In this document: one piece after another, positions 1 through 8,058 of the stretch | How the letters are laid out: every line of letters begins with the position of its first letter | Position numbering within the stretch: the first letter of the stretch is position 1 | Assembly (NCBI RefSeq): GCF_014138625.1 | Contig: NZ_JACJHY010000017.1 | Span: 1 to 64,000 of the forward strand | Reading direction: 5' to 3' | Source: Aminobacter ciceronei | Lineage (GTDB): Bacteria > Pseudomonadota > Alphaproteobacteria > Rhizobiales > Rhizobiaceae | DNA length: 64,000 bases | Program-made: the position numbers and the translations under genes | The notes under the pieces: generated by a model | What the model saw: the letters and a program-made list of their open reading frames with translations, nothing else | The model's database searches: none | What the model was told of the DNA's origin: nothing

Positions 1-115
1 GCCTAGGCTATGCCGATCCTGCTACCGCTACGTTACTGAAAGCATTGGTAAAAACTTGCTCACTCGGCATAGTTCGACGGTCGGCATAAACCTGCTTATG
101 CCGCGCGCGGCATAA
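1..115. repeat. CGGCATAA repeat cluster, probable end of a second mobile element
   Basis: This stretch carries at least five copies of CGGCATA(A) in both orientations, at about 9-15, 65-71, 82-89, 96-103 and 108-115. Positions 96-115 form a perfect 20-bp palindrome built from two facing copies. Homology to IS66 transposases stops here, so the repeats mark the boundary of a different element that cut off the 3' end of tnpC. Repeated short arms of this kind resemble the ends of transposons moved by tyrosine recombinases. That identity is inference, because the body of the element lies outside the window. Confidence 0.5.
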
Positions 116-1525
116 ACAGGTTTCGGTGAGAGAGCAAACGATCGCCCAGCGGCCGCCGCCACCATCGCTGCCGGCGAACAAGTGGTTCTTGCGGCCGAGC
201 GCAACGGGACGGATGGCCCGCTCGACCGGGTTGGTGTCGAGCTCGACACGACCATCGGTGAGGAAGCGGGTCAGTCCGGGCCAACGCGACAGCGCATAGC
301 GGATCGCTTCTGCAAGCGTGCTGCGTCCGGAGATGTGCTGGAGCTGCACTTCCAGCCAGGCATGGAAGGCGGCAACAACGGGTTTCGATCGCTGCAGCCG
401 CGCCGCAAGCCTAAGGGCCGGCGACTGACCGCGCACGTCCGCCTCGACGGCGTAGATTTCACCGATCCGGCGCAGCGCCTCAGTCGCCACGGGCGATCCC
501 GTCGCTTCGACCACGTCATAGAACTTGCGCCTGGTATGCGCCCAGCAGGCGGCAAGAACGATGTCGCCACGGGCAGCGAGTTGTTCAAAACCGGCATAAC
601 CATCGACATGCAGCACGCCCTTGAAGTGCTGAAGATGCGATACCGGGCGCTCGGCCTTTCGGTCCGGCGCAAACAGGTAGACTGCCGCTGGCGGTTCGGG
701 TCCGGCCCAGGGTCGTTGCTCACGGGCATAGACCCACAACCGCCCCGTCTTGGTCCGCCCACGGCCCGGATCGAGCACCGGCACCGGTGTGTCGTCGGCG
801 AACAGATGGTTGGAGGCGAACACGCTCTTCACCAGCCGCTCGTGCAGGGCTTCCAGCCACCAGCAGGCGCCGCCGACCCATCCCGCCAGCGTCGAGCGCG
901 CCAGATCGACACCGTGGCGGGCGAAGATCTGCGATTGCCGGTAGAGCGGCGTGTGATCGCAATATTTGGAGGCCAGCACCTGCGCCAGAAGTGCCGGCGT
1001 TGCCAATCCGCCGGCGATCAACCGCTCCGGCGCAGCCACTTGCGCTACCGTCTCGCAGACACGGCAAGCGTATTTCGGGCGCGTGATGCGGACAACGCGA
1101 AGCTGTGCCGGAACCCAGTCGAGCATCTCGCTGACGCTCTCGCCGATCGCATGGAGTGCGCCGCCACAGCACCCACAATACGCTTCTTCGATGTCGAGCC
1201 GCACGTCCTCGCGCGGCAGATGATCGGGCAGTGGCTTGCGATGGGATGGCCGCTCCAACGGTGGATGGATGCTCGGTCTGCTCTCCCGGATGCGGGCGAT
1301 GTCGGCGTCAAGGTCTTCCAGGGCGAGCGCCAGTTGATCGGGGTCGAGGCGCTCGGAACGCCTGCCGAACTGCGCCCGCTGGAGCTTCTTGATGATCGAT
1401 TGGAGGCGTTCGATCTCGCCATCGCGGCTCTCGACGGCAGCTGCCATATCGCGCAGCAGACGCTGCAAAAGTGCTGGATCGGACGGCAGATTGTCGAGAT
1501 CGATCAACATGATCCAATCTACCAT
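8..1525 (-). CDS. tnpC: IS66-family transposase TnpC, C-terminus replaced
   Basis: This is the main DDE transposase of an IS66-family insertion sequence. The protein has an N-terminal coiled-coil region, a zinc-finger-like Cys cluster (CGCCGG, later CRVCE), and a DDE core visible as FADDTPVP, HVDGYAGF and NPVERAIRP. The normal family ending after SLTETC is missing: about 35 residues at the C-terminus are encoded by the unrelated CGGCATAA repeat region. The catalytic residues remain, but the right end of the IS is lost, so the element probably cannot transpose by itself. It lies downstream of tnpB and tnpA in the usual IS66 order. The start could also be the second Met, five codons in. Confidence 0.9.
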   Translation of the reverse strand: MVDWIMLIDLDNLPSDPALLQRLLRDMAAAVESRDGEIERLQSIIKKLQRAQFGRRSERLDPDQLALALEDLDADIARIRESRPSIHPPLERPSHRKPLPDHLPREDVRLDIEEAYCGCCGGALHAIGESVSEMLDWVPAQLRVVRITRPKYACRVCETVAQVAAPERLIAGGLATPALLAQVLASKYCDHTPLYRQSQIFARHGVDLARSTLAGWVGGACWWLEALHERLVKSVFASNHLFADDTPVPVLDPGRGRTKTGRLWVYAREQRPWAGPEPPAAVYLFAPDRKAERPVSHLQHFKGVLHVDGYAGFEQLAARGDIVLAACWAHTRRKFYDVVEATGSPVATEALRRIGEIYAVEADVRGQSPALRLAARLQRSKPVVAAFHAWLEVQLQHISGRSTLAEAIRYALSRWPGLTRFLTDGRVELDTNPVERAIRPVALGRKNHLFAGSDGGGGRWAIVCSLTETCLCRARHKQVYADRRTMPSEQVFTNAFSNVAVAGSA

Positions 1526-1582
1526 GAACCGCTCAAAAACCCAAGGATTCCGGTAGTTTCCGTGTCGATCGGAGGACCGTTT

Positions 1583-1936
1583 TCAGCCGGCCAGAGCCGG
1601 TCTCCAGACACGCTCCGGTGTGCGCCAGTCGATGCCCTCGATCAGCATGGCAAGCTGTGCCGGCGTCAGCGTGATCGAGCCATCATAACCTGCCATACGC
1701 GGCCACACGAAGCTGCCCTGGTCGAGCCGTTTGGTGAACAGACACAGCCCGTTGCCATCCCAGAAAACGATTTTGAGCAGCGACGCCTTCTTTCCGCGGA
1801 AGGCAAACAGATGACCCGAGAACGGGTCCTGCTTCAGCGTTGCCTGGACCAGCATGGCGAGCCCGTCCAGCCCCTTCCTCATGTCGGTGTGACCCAGCGC
1901 CAGATGCACCTTCACCCCCGCCGGAACGATCATCAT
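1583..1936 (-). CDS. tnpB: IS66-family accessory protein TnpB
   Basis: This 117-residue protein matches the IS66 Orf2/TnpB family in length and sequence, with the family hallmarks GHTDMRKGLDGLA and FAFRGKKASLLK followed by FWDGNGLCLF. It is needed with TnpA and TnpC for transposition of full IS66 elements; its biochemical role is unknown. Its ATG overlaps the stop codon of tnpA (ATGA at 1933-1936), which points to coupled translation. It appears intact. Confidence 0.95.
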   Translation of the reverse strand: MMIVPAGVKVHLALGHTDMRKGLDGLAMLVQATLKQDPFSGHLFAFRGKKASLLKIVFWDGNGLCLFTKRLDQGSFVWPRMAGYDGSITLTPAQLAMLIEGIDWRTPERVWRPALAG

Positions 1937-2820
1937 GATGCAGTCCCTCCGCTGTCGACGAACACTCGTACGGCAACAGGATCACTGCCCGCAGGTGCAA
2001 AGACACGCCGCCCATCCGGCAGTTCGATTGCCATCATCCCGTCAGGGGGCTGCACAAGGTTCTGCAGCGCGAATGCCGCTGCCGCGTCTGTTGCCAGCGT
2101 TACAGATGCGAGTTTCGCTTGCTTCTTCTGCGCCACGCCAAATTCCGCGCGCCAACGAAACAGGATGCCGGTCGCGATCCCATGCCGGCGCGCGACAGCC
2201 GAGACCGTTGCACCTGGAGCTTCGCTCTCCTGCACGATGGTGAGCTTCTGCGCGTCCGTGAAGAACCGGCGGCCGCGCGCGGCGGGAGTGTCATCTGGAC
2301 GCCCTGTCAAGCTGTTTTCGGACGTCGCGCCGTTAGTGATATCACTAACGGTCGGGCGGGCGGAGGGATGAAGATGCGCGCGCCAGTCGATCTCAACCTC
2401 GCCATCCTCCAGGCGGTCACGCCAACGGCGCAGCGCATAGGGCGAAAGATGCAGTGCCGCGGCGTATTCGCGAACGCCCATGCCGCTCCAGTTCATCGCC
2501 TCGACATGCATTGCCCAGAACGCCTGGAGCGCACGATTGCGCACATCCGTGCTCACGCCAAAACGTTGGCGTTGACGCCGGCGCGGCCCTTTCTGGCGTT
2601 GTTGCGGACACGCTTCCCGGAGCAATTGTGCCTGCGATTCCGCATGTTTGCGCGCTACTTCCTTGCCCATCAGGTGGTCAAGCCAGCGCTCGAACGTACG
2701 CCGGTTGAGACGGTGATGGCGGCAATAGGTTGTGCGCGCCAACCCGCTCTGACGCCACGCTTCGACATGGATCACCCAGAAGGACTTACGCGCCGTGTTC
2801 TCGAAATGTCTCAAATTCAC
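1933..2820 (-). CDS. tnpA: IS66-family accessory protein TnpA, long form
   Basis: This is the first gene of the IS66 operon. The C-terminal third is a typical TnpA with a helix-turn-helix (FFTDAQKLTIVQE, then VARRHGIATGILFRWR). At 295 residues it is about twice the usual TnpA size, because the N-terminus carries two more helix-turn-helix-like units that resemble each other (FWVIHVEAWRQSGLA near residue 14 and FWAMHVEAMNWSGMG near residue 105). Between these and the canonical domain lies a 22-bp perfect DNA palindrome. Long TnpA forms occur in rhizobial IS66 elements, so this may be a subgroup trait. Confidence 0.85.
   Translation of the reverse strand: MNLRHFENTARKSFWVIHVEAWRQSGLARTTYCRHHRLNRRTFERWLDHLMGKEVARKHAESQAQLLREACPQQRQKGPRRRQRQRFGVSTDVRNRALQAFWAMHVEAMNWSGMGVREYAAALHLSPYALRRWRDRLEDGEVEIDWRAHLHPSARPTVSDITNGATSENSLTGRPDDTPAARGRRFFTDAQKLTIVQESEAPGATVSAVARRHGIATGILFRWRAEFGVAQKKQAKLASVTLATDAAAAFALQNLVQPPDGMMAIELPDGRRVFAPAGSDPVAVRVFVDSGGTAS
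2330..2351. repeat. 22-bp perfect palindrome inside tnpA
   Basis: CCGTTAGTGAT is followed directly by its exact reverse complement, within the reading frame of tnpA. It encodes the linker between the duplicated N-terminal units and the canonical TnpA domain. It could be a protein-binding site, a hairpin in the mRNA, or a scar from an older insertion. No second copy was noticed in the window. Confidence 0.6.
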
Positions 2821-3078
2821 CGGAGATCCTCCATCCTACGAAGGAACTCCACATGCTGCGATTTTGCACTACGCCAACGAGGTGTCAGGACCGGACGCTT
2901 ACGAAACGACTAAGGATGGCGAGATAAAAGCGCATGCCCGAAACGCGTTAAGCCATTGGCATGGCTTGCATTTTCCGGTGCATGCCGGCCGGTCGCGGGC
3001 ATGCTGCCCGAATTGTTCCAATGTTTTCAATGCTTCGAGATGCACGGCCAGCCTCCGGTCACAACCGCGGGCACAGTC

Positions 3079-4842
3079 ATGAGCGAGGGTGACCGCGACT
3101 TCCGCATCCAGCCAGGCCGCATTCGTTCGACGAAGGAGCCGAGGGCCAAGAGCTTCGTCAATCAGGTCCTCGCCGCGGCCAAGCGCGCCGGCCACATCTC
3201 TGGCGGCGCTCCATCGGGCAAGCCGGGCCGCCGGGTCGGCCACTCGACCTTCGGACGCGGGCGCAATGTCTTCGGACGCTCCCGCATCTTTTCCCCGCAT
3301 CGCCGCGTCGTCATCAAGGCGCGTGTCGCTCGCCACCAGGGGCGGGCATTCCGTTCAGCGCCGCTCTCCGCCCATGTCTCGTATCTCAAGCGCGAGGGCG
3401 TCAGCCGAGATGGAGAGAAGGGCGTGATGTTCGACGCAAACACCGATCGTGCCGACGATCTCGCCTTCGCCAATCGCTGCAAGGACGACCGGCATCATTT
3501 CCGCTTCATCGTCTCGCCGGAGGACGCAGCCGAGATGACCGACCTTAAGGCCTTCACCCGAGATCTAGCGCGCCAGATGGAAGCCGATCTTGGTACGCGC
3601 CTCGACTGGATCGCCGTCGACCACTGGAACACCGACAACCCGCATGTGCATCTGCTCTTGCGCGGCGTCGACGACGCCGGCGCCGACCTCGTCGTCTCTC
3701 GCGACTATATCAGCCGCGGTCTGCGCTCCCGCGCCGACGATCTCGTCGACATCGAGCTCGGCCCGAAGCCGGAGCACGAAATCCGCAGCGCACTTGAAAA
3801 GGAAATCACGGCCGAGGGTTGGACGCGGATCGACCGGGAGATCAAGCGCGCAGCCGATGAGACCGGCTACGTCAATCTCAGGCCAGACCGTTCCGCCCCA
3901 GCTGATCCGGAGCTCCGGCGCCTCATGGTCGGCCGGCTCCAGCATATCGAGAAGTTAGGGCTCGCCATCCAGGGCAATTCTGGAGAATGGGTCGTTGGTC
4001 TCGAAGCCGAACGCACTCTGCGCGATCTCGGCATGCGCGGCGATATCATCAAGACGATGCACCGCGCCTTCACCGAGCGCGGCCAGGATCGCGGCGTCGG
4101 CGATTATGAGGTCGACGGCGGAACCTCCGGCTCGCCGATCATTGGGCGCCTTGTCGATCGCGGCCTTCACGACGAGCTGACAGGCGAGGCCTACGCCGTC
4201 ATCGATGGGGTCGACGGTCGTGCTCACCATGTCCGCTTCCGGGGCGTAGAAGCCTTCGATCTGGCTCCCGCAAATGGCGGCATCGCCGAAGTCCGTCACC
4301 TCAGTGGCACGGACGGTCAACGCCCGACATTGGTGCTTGCGCTGCGGTCCGATCTCGACCTTCAAGCGCAGGTCACAGCACCCGGTGCCACCTGGATTGA
4401 TCATCGCCTTGTCGAGCGCGATGCCATGCCGCTGTCGCAGGCCGGTTTTGGCCGCGAAGTACGAGAGGCCATGCAGGCGCGTGCCGAACATCTCGCCGAT
4501 CAGAGCCTCGCGCGGCGCGACGGCCAGCGCATCATCGTGCAACGCGATCTCCTCGCCACGCTTCGCCGCCGCGAGCTCGATGCCGTCGGCGAGAAGCTTT
4601 CGGCCGAGACCGGACTGCCGCATGTGAAAACGATAGCCGGCCAGCACGTCGCGGGCGTCGTGCGCCAGCGGCTCGCCCTCTCTTCCGGCCGCTTCGTGAT
4701 GATTGATAGCGGTCTCGGCTTCCAGCTCGTGCCGTGGTCGCGCGACCTCGATCGCAAGCTCGGCCAGCATGTCGCCGGCATGACCAAGGTCAGCGGCGGC
4801 ATAGAACTCACTGTCGGCCGCAAGCGCGACCTCGGCCTCTGA
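3079..4842 (+). CDS. Conjugative relaxase, VirD2-type with DUF3363 domain
   Basis: The relaxase nicks the origin of transfer and pilots the single strand during conjugation. The N-terminal nuclease has a likely catalytic Tyr near residue 102 (HVSYLKREG) and a three-His metal motif at about 182-191 (DHWNTDNPHVHLLLRG). The remaining two thirds match the DUF3363 region that follows this nuclease in integrative elements. An in-frame start at 2956 is possible, but the first 41 residues would be unlike the family, so the ATG at 3079 was chosen, giving 587 residues. traG follows after 22 bp. The promoter region has been replaced on its left by the IS66 element. An origin of transfer would be expected nearby but is not recognisable by eye. 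Confidence 0.88.
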   Translation: MSEGDRDFRIQPGRIRSTKEPRAKSFVNQVLAAAKRAGHISGGAPSGKPGRRVGHSTFGRGRNVFGRSRIFSPHRRVVIKARVARHQGRAFRSAPLSAHVSYLKREGVSRDGEKGVMFDANTDRADDLAFANRCKDDRHHFRFIVSPEDAAEMTDLKAFTRDLARQMEADLGTRLDWIAVDHWNTDNPHVHLLLRGVDDAGADLVVSRDYISRGLRSRADDLVDIELGPKPEHEIRSALEKEITAEGWTRIDREIKRAADETGYVNLRPDRSAPADPELRRLMVGRLQHIEKLGLAIQGNSGEWVVGLEAERTLRDLGMRGDIIKTMHRAFTERGQDRGVGDYEVDGGTSGSPIIGRLVDRGLHDELTGEAYAVIDGVDGRAHHVRFRGVEAFDLAPANGGIAEVRHLSGTDGQRPTLVLALRSDLDLQAQVTAPGATWIDHRLVERDAMPLSQAGFGREVREAMQARAEHLADQSLARRDGQRIIVQRDLLATLRRRELDAVGEKLSAETGLPHVKTIAGQHVAGVVRQRLALSSGRFVMIDSGLGFQLVPWSRDLDRKLGQHVAGMTKVSGGIELTVGRKRDLGL

Positions 4843-4864
4843 CAACCACGGAAAGAGATCACGC

Positions 4865-6847
4865 ATGTCAGCGACCAAAATCCTCTGGGGCCCAATCACG
4901 GTGGTCTTCCTGATCGTGATCGTCACCACCTGGGCTGCAACCCAATATGTTGCCTGGCAGCTTGGGTATCAGTCGCAGCTCGGCACGCCCTGGTTCAGTG
5001 TCGGTGGTGTGCCGATCTACTATCCGCCCGCCTTCTTTTGGTGGTGGTATTTCTTCGACGCCTACGCGCCCGCGATCTTCAACAAGGCTGCCTTCATTGC
5101 GGCCTCAGGCGGCTTCATCGCTATCGCCGTCGCCATCGGCATGTCGGTCTGGCGAGCTCGCGAGGCCAAAAGCGTCCAGACCTACGGCTCCGCCCGATGG
5201 GCCGAAAAGAAGGAGGTGGAGGCCGCGGGACTGCTCGGCTCGGACGGGGTCGTTCTTGGCCGGCTCGATCACGACTATCTGCGCCATGACGGGCCCGAGC
5301 ATGTGCTGTGTTTTGCACCGACACGTTCCGGCAAAGGCGTCGGTCTCGTGGTGCCTACGCTGCTGACCTGGCCGGGTTCGGCAATCGTTCACGACATCAA
5401 GGGCGAAAACTGGCAACTCACAGCCGGCTTCCGAAACAGGCATGGTCGCGTACTGCTATTCGATCCAACCAATCCGAAATCAGCCGCCTACAATCCCCTG
5501 CTCGAGGTTCGGCGAGGCGATTGGGAGGTGCGCGACGTGCAGAACGTTGCCGATATTCTGGTCGACCCGGAAGGTTCGCTCGATAAACGCAATCACTGGG
5601 AAAAGACCAGCCACTCCCTTCTGGTCGGCGCGATCCTGCATGTCCTCTATGCCGAGGAAGATAAAACCCTTGCCGGCGTCGCCGCCTTTCTCTCCGATCC
5701 ACGCCGCCCGATCGAGGCGACGCTCGCAGCGATGATGACGACGAAGCATCTCGGCGAGGCCGGCCCGCATCCGGTTGTCGCGTCGACGGCGCGCGAGCTC
5801 CTCAACAAATCCGACAACGAACGATCCGGCGTGCTGTCTACTGCCATGTCCTTCCTCGGCCTCTATCGCGATCCGGTCATCGCGGAAGTGACTGGCCGTT
5901 GCGACTGGCGCATCGCAGATTTCACAGCCGAGGCAAAGGCGACGACGCTCTACATGGTCGTCCCGCCATCGGACATCTCCCGAACAAAGCCACTGATCCG
6001 CCTCGTCCTCAACCAGATCGGCCGACGGCTCACCGAGGACCTGCACGCCACGGAACGCAAGCACCGCGTCCTCATGATGCTAGACGAGTTTCCGGCGCTC
6101 GGCCGCCTCGATTTCTTTGAGTCCGCGCTTGCCTTCATGGCCGGCTACGGCATCAAGAGCTTTCTCATCGCCCAATCGCTCAACCAGATCGAAAAGGCCT
6201 ACGGCGCCAACAACTCGATCCTCGACAATTGCCATGTGCGTGTGAGTTTCGCGACCAATGACGAGCGTACCGCCAAACGCGTCTCCGATGCTCTCGGCAC
6301 AGCCACCGAAATGAAGGCGATGAAGAACTATGCCGGCCACAGGCTCTCGCCATGGCTCGGGCACCTGATGGTCTCGCGTTCAGAAACGGCACGCCCCCTT
6401 CTCACCCCGGGTGAAGTCATGCAACTACCACCGGCCGAAGAAATCGTCATGATCGCAGGTACGCCGCCGATACGGGCAAAAAAGGCGCGCTACTATGAGG
6501 ATGTGCGCTTCCGCGAACGCGTCATGGAGCCGCCGGATCCATCCGAATTGGACAGGACCAGCCGAAGCGACAACTGGTCGACAGTCCTGCCGCAGGATCC
6601 CGATCCCGTATCAGCAACCGCTGATGTGCCAGACAGCGCCAATGCGGGGCTGCGCCGCGAACCGGAGCTCCCCGAACACGTGGCCATCGCAAAGGAAACC
6701 ACGGATCATACGCCTGCTCAGGAGTTCGCGCATTTCCTCGACGACGAGCCGGAGGACGCCGCTCGGCGTCGTCAGGCGCTGCGCCGCCAGATGAGCGGCA
6801 TCGCACGCCAGGTCGCACTCGACCCGGGCGACGGCATGGAGCTCTAG
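4865..6847 (+). CDS. traG: Conjugal transfer coupling protein TraG (VirD4 family)
   Basis: This is the inner-membrane ATPase that links the relaxase-DNA complex to the type IV secretion channel. The N-terminus has membrane segments (about residues 8-30 and 75-95). A Walker A motif, APTRSGKGVG, lies near 151-160 and a Walker B, LMMLDEFPALGRL, near 402-415. The length of 660 residues is normal. A GGAAAGAG ribosome-binding site precedes the ATG. The gene sits between the relaxase and the ribbon-helix-helix gene, the order common in trb-type integrative elements. Confidence 0.95.
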   Translation: MSATKILWGPITVVFLIVIVTTWAATQYVAWQLGYQSQLGTPWFSVGGVPIYYPPAFFWWWYFFDAYAPAIFNKAAFIAASGGFIAIAVAIGMSVWRAREAKSVQTYGSARWAEKKEVEAAGLLGSDGVVLGRLDHDYLRHDGPEHVLCFAPTRSGKGVGLVVPTLLTWPGSAIVHDIKGENWQLTAGFRNRHGRVLLFDPTNPKSAAYNPLLEVRRGDWEVRDVQNVADILVDPEGSLDKRNHWEKTSHSLLVGAILHVLYAEEDKTLAGVAAFLSDPRRPIEATLAAMMTTKHLGEAGPHPVVASTARELLNKSDNERSGVLSTAMSFLGLYRDPVIAEVTGRCDWRIADFTAEAKATTLYMVVPPSDISRTKPLIRLVLNQIGRRLTEDLHATERKHRVLMMLDEFPALGRLDFFESALAFMAGYGIKSFLIAQSLNQIEKAYGANNSILDNCHVRVSFATNDERTAKRVSDALGTATEMKAMKNYAGHRLSPWLGHLMVSRSETARPLLTPGEVMQLPPAEEIVMIAGTPPIRAKKARYYEDVRFRERVMEPPDPSELDRTSRSDNWSTVLPQDPDPVSATADVPDSANAGLRREPELPEHVAIAKETTDHTPAQEFAHFLDDEPEDAARRRQALRRQMSGIARQVALDPGDGMEL

Positions 6848-6850
6848 GGT

Positions 6851-7279
6851 ATGCGTGACAGGCTCAATCTCACCCTGCCGGTGGAGCTCATCGGGCGCAT
6901 CAACGAGCTTTCCGATCGCAAGAAATTGCCCAGGTCGGCCATCGTGGAGGCGGCTGTCAGTTCGTTCCTGTCGCCTGACCATGCCGATGCACGCGAAGCA
7001 GCCTTCGCACGCCGGCTCGACCGACTGTCCAGGCAGATCCAGCGAATGGAGCGTGATCTTGGTGTGACCGCGGAAACCCTCGCCCTTTTCGTGCGCTTCT
7101 GGCTTTCGATTACCCCACCACTGCCGCCTGAGGCGCAAGCTGCGGCTCAGGCCAAGGGACGAGAGCGTTTCGAAGGCTTCGTCGAAACACTCGGCAAGCG
7201 ACTGCAGAAGGGCCAGAGTTTTCTGCGAGAGATTCCAGATGATGTTGATCAGCATCACACGACCGAAGGCGGCCTTTAG
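6851..7279 (+). CDS. Ribbon-helix-helix (CopG-like) protein of the transfer cluster
   Basis: This 142-residue protein begins with a beta strand and two helices of CopG/Arc type (RLNLTLPVELIGRINELSDRKKLPRSAIVEAAV). A helical region with a hydrophobic stretch, ALFVRFWLSITPPLP, follows. Proteins like this lie between traG and trbB in many rhizobial integrative elements and are thought to regulate transfer or to assist the relaxosome. It starts 3 bp after traG. In this element trbB does not follow: a 3.5-kb insert intervenes. Confidence 0.85.
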   Translation: MRDRLNLTLPVELIGRINELSDRKKLPRSAIVEAAVSSFLSPDHADAREAAFARRLDRLSRQIQRMERDLGVTAETLALFVRFWLSITPPLPPEAQAAAQAKGRERFEGFVETLGKRLQKGQSFLREIPDDVDQHHTTEGGL

Positions 7280-7463
7280 GAGCGACCACGATGGTTGAGG
7301 CTCACTCGGATTTCGCGGAGAGAATCCAGCGAGTATCGGTCGCGTCTCGGCAATGTCCGTGCCAGGCACCAATGTACCCGACGCCGCCCGCACCGTGCTC
7401 GACTTGATAGAGGCAGGAAGCGCAATGCTGGAGCGGGCGTTCGCTTGGATGGTCTTGTGGCGG

Positions 7464-7934
7464 CTATTCGATCGGCAGAGGCTGCGCATGCTTCACCTGC
7501 CCCAACGCGAAGCTCGATTCAATCGAGGCAACGCCTTCGAGGCGGGTGAGCGTTCGCTTGAGGAATGCTTCGTAAGCCTCGAGGTCCTTCACGACGATCC
7601 GAAGCAGGTAGTCGCGCTGACCCGTCATCAGGTAGCATTCTACGATCTCCGGCCAGCGCTGGACGGCCCTGGCGAACCGGTCAAGTTCTTCCTCCCGCTG
7701 CCGCTCCAGCTTGATCGAGGCGAAGACGCTGATCGGCAGGCCGACCTTCACCTGGTCGACAACGGCCACGTAACTTTTGATCACGCCCATTTCTTCCAGG
7801 TTCCGAACCCGGCGGGCGCAGGGCGACGGGGAGAGCCCGACTTCCCGGCTAATCTCGTCGCTCGTCGCATGCGCGTTAGATTGCAGGATTGTCAGGATCT
7901 TGCGGTCGATAGCATCGATGATTGGTTTTGCCAT
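7464..7934 (-). CDS. Lrp/AsnC-family transcriptional regulator
   Basis: The protein has an N-terminal winged helix-turn-helix (IDRKILTILQSNAHATSDEI, then VGLSPSPCARRVRNLEE) and a C-terminal RAM ligand-binding domain containing VECYLMTGQRDYLLRI. Its 156 residues are normal for the family. It is transcribed divergently from the pyruvate-dehydrogenase-E1-like gene, the classic layout of a local Lrp regulator and its target. The arrangement resembles mdeR-mdeB of Pseudomonas putida, where the Lrp-type MdeR controls methionine gamma-lyase and an E1-like enzyme; no lyase gene lies here. The ligand is unknown, probably an amino acid. Confidence 0.9.
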   Translation of the reverse strand: MAKPIIDAIDRKILTILQSNAHATSDEISREVGLSPSPCARRVRNLEEMGVIKSYVAVVDQVKVGLPISVFASIKLERQREEELDRFARAVQRWPEIVECYLMTGQRDYLLRIVVKDLEAYEAFLKRTLTRLEGVASIESSFALGQVKHAQPLPIE

Positions 7935-7944
7935 GATTTATCAC

Positions 7945-7956
7945 ATATCGGGATAT
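7945..7956. promoter_or_regulatory. Candidate Lrp-type operator in the divergent promoter region
   Basis: ATATC-GG-GATAT is a perfect inverted repeat 11 bp upstream of the regulator start codon, in an AT-rich stretch between the two divergent genes. Lrp-type regulators usually bind AT-rich inverted repeats in this position. The assignment rests on symmetry and location only. Confidence 0.3.
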
Positions 7957-8058
7957 TTTTCGCAAAGCCAGCCAATCCTTCCGCTCCTTGCAGTCAAAAT
8001 CGACTGAAATCGCTGCGATCATCCAGTTATGGTCGTCACGAATTCGAGGGAGGATTTC

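Larger units (their letters stand above)
115..2902 (-). mobile_element. IS66-family insertion sequence, right end truncated
   Basis: The element contains tnpA, tnpB and tnpC on the minus strand. Its left terminus can be placed at 2902: reading inward on the minus strand the sequence begins GTAAGCGTCCGG, which fits the GTAAGCG start known for IS66-family inverted repeats. The other terminus is missing because tnpC is cut at about position 115. Without the partner inverted repeat, no 8-bp target duplication can be confirmed. The insertion lies 176 bp upstream of the relaxase start. Confidence 0.75.

Noticed and set aside
182-2371. 729-codon plus-strand frame across the IS66 genes
   Set aside because: It lies antisense to tnpC, tnpB and tnpA, which have clear family motifs. 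The composition is Arg/Pro/Gln-rich with no domain, typical of a shadow frame in GC-rich DNA.
3955-4929. 324-codon minus-strand frame across the relaxase gene
   Set aside because: It is antisense to the DUF3363 relaxase, with no recognisable domain or start signal.
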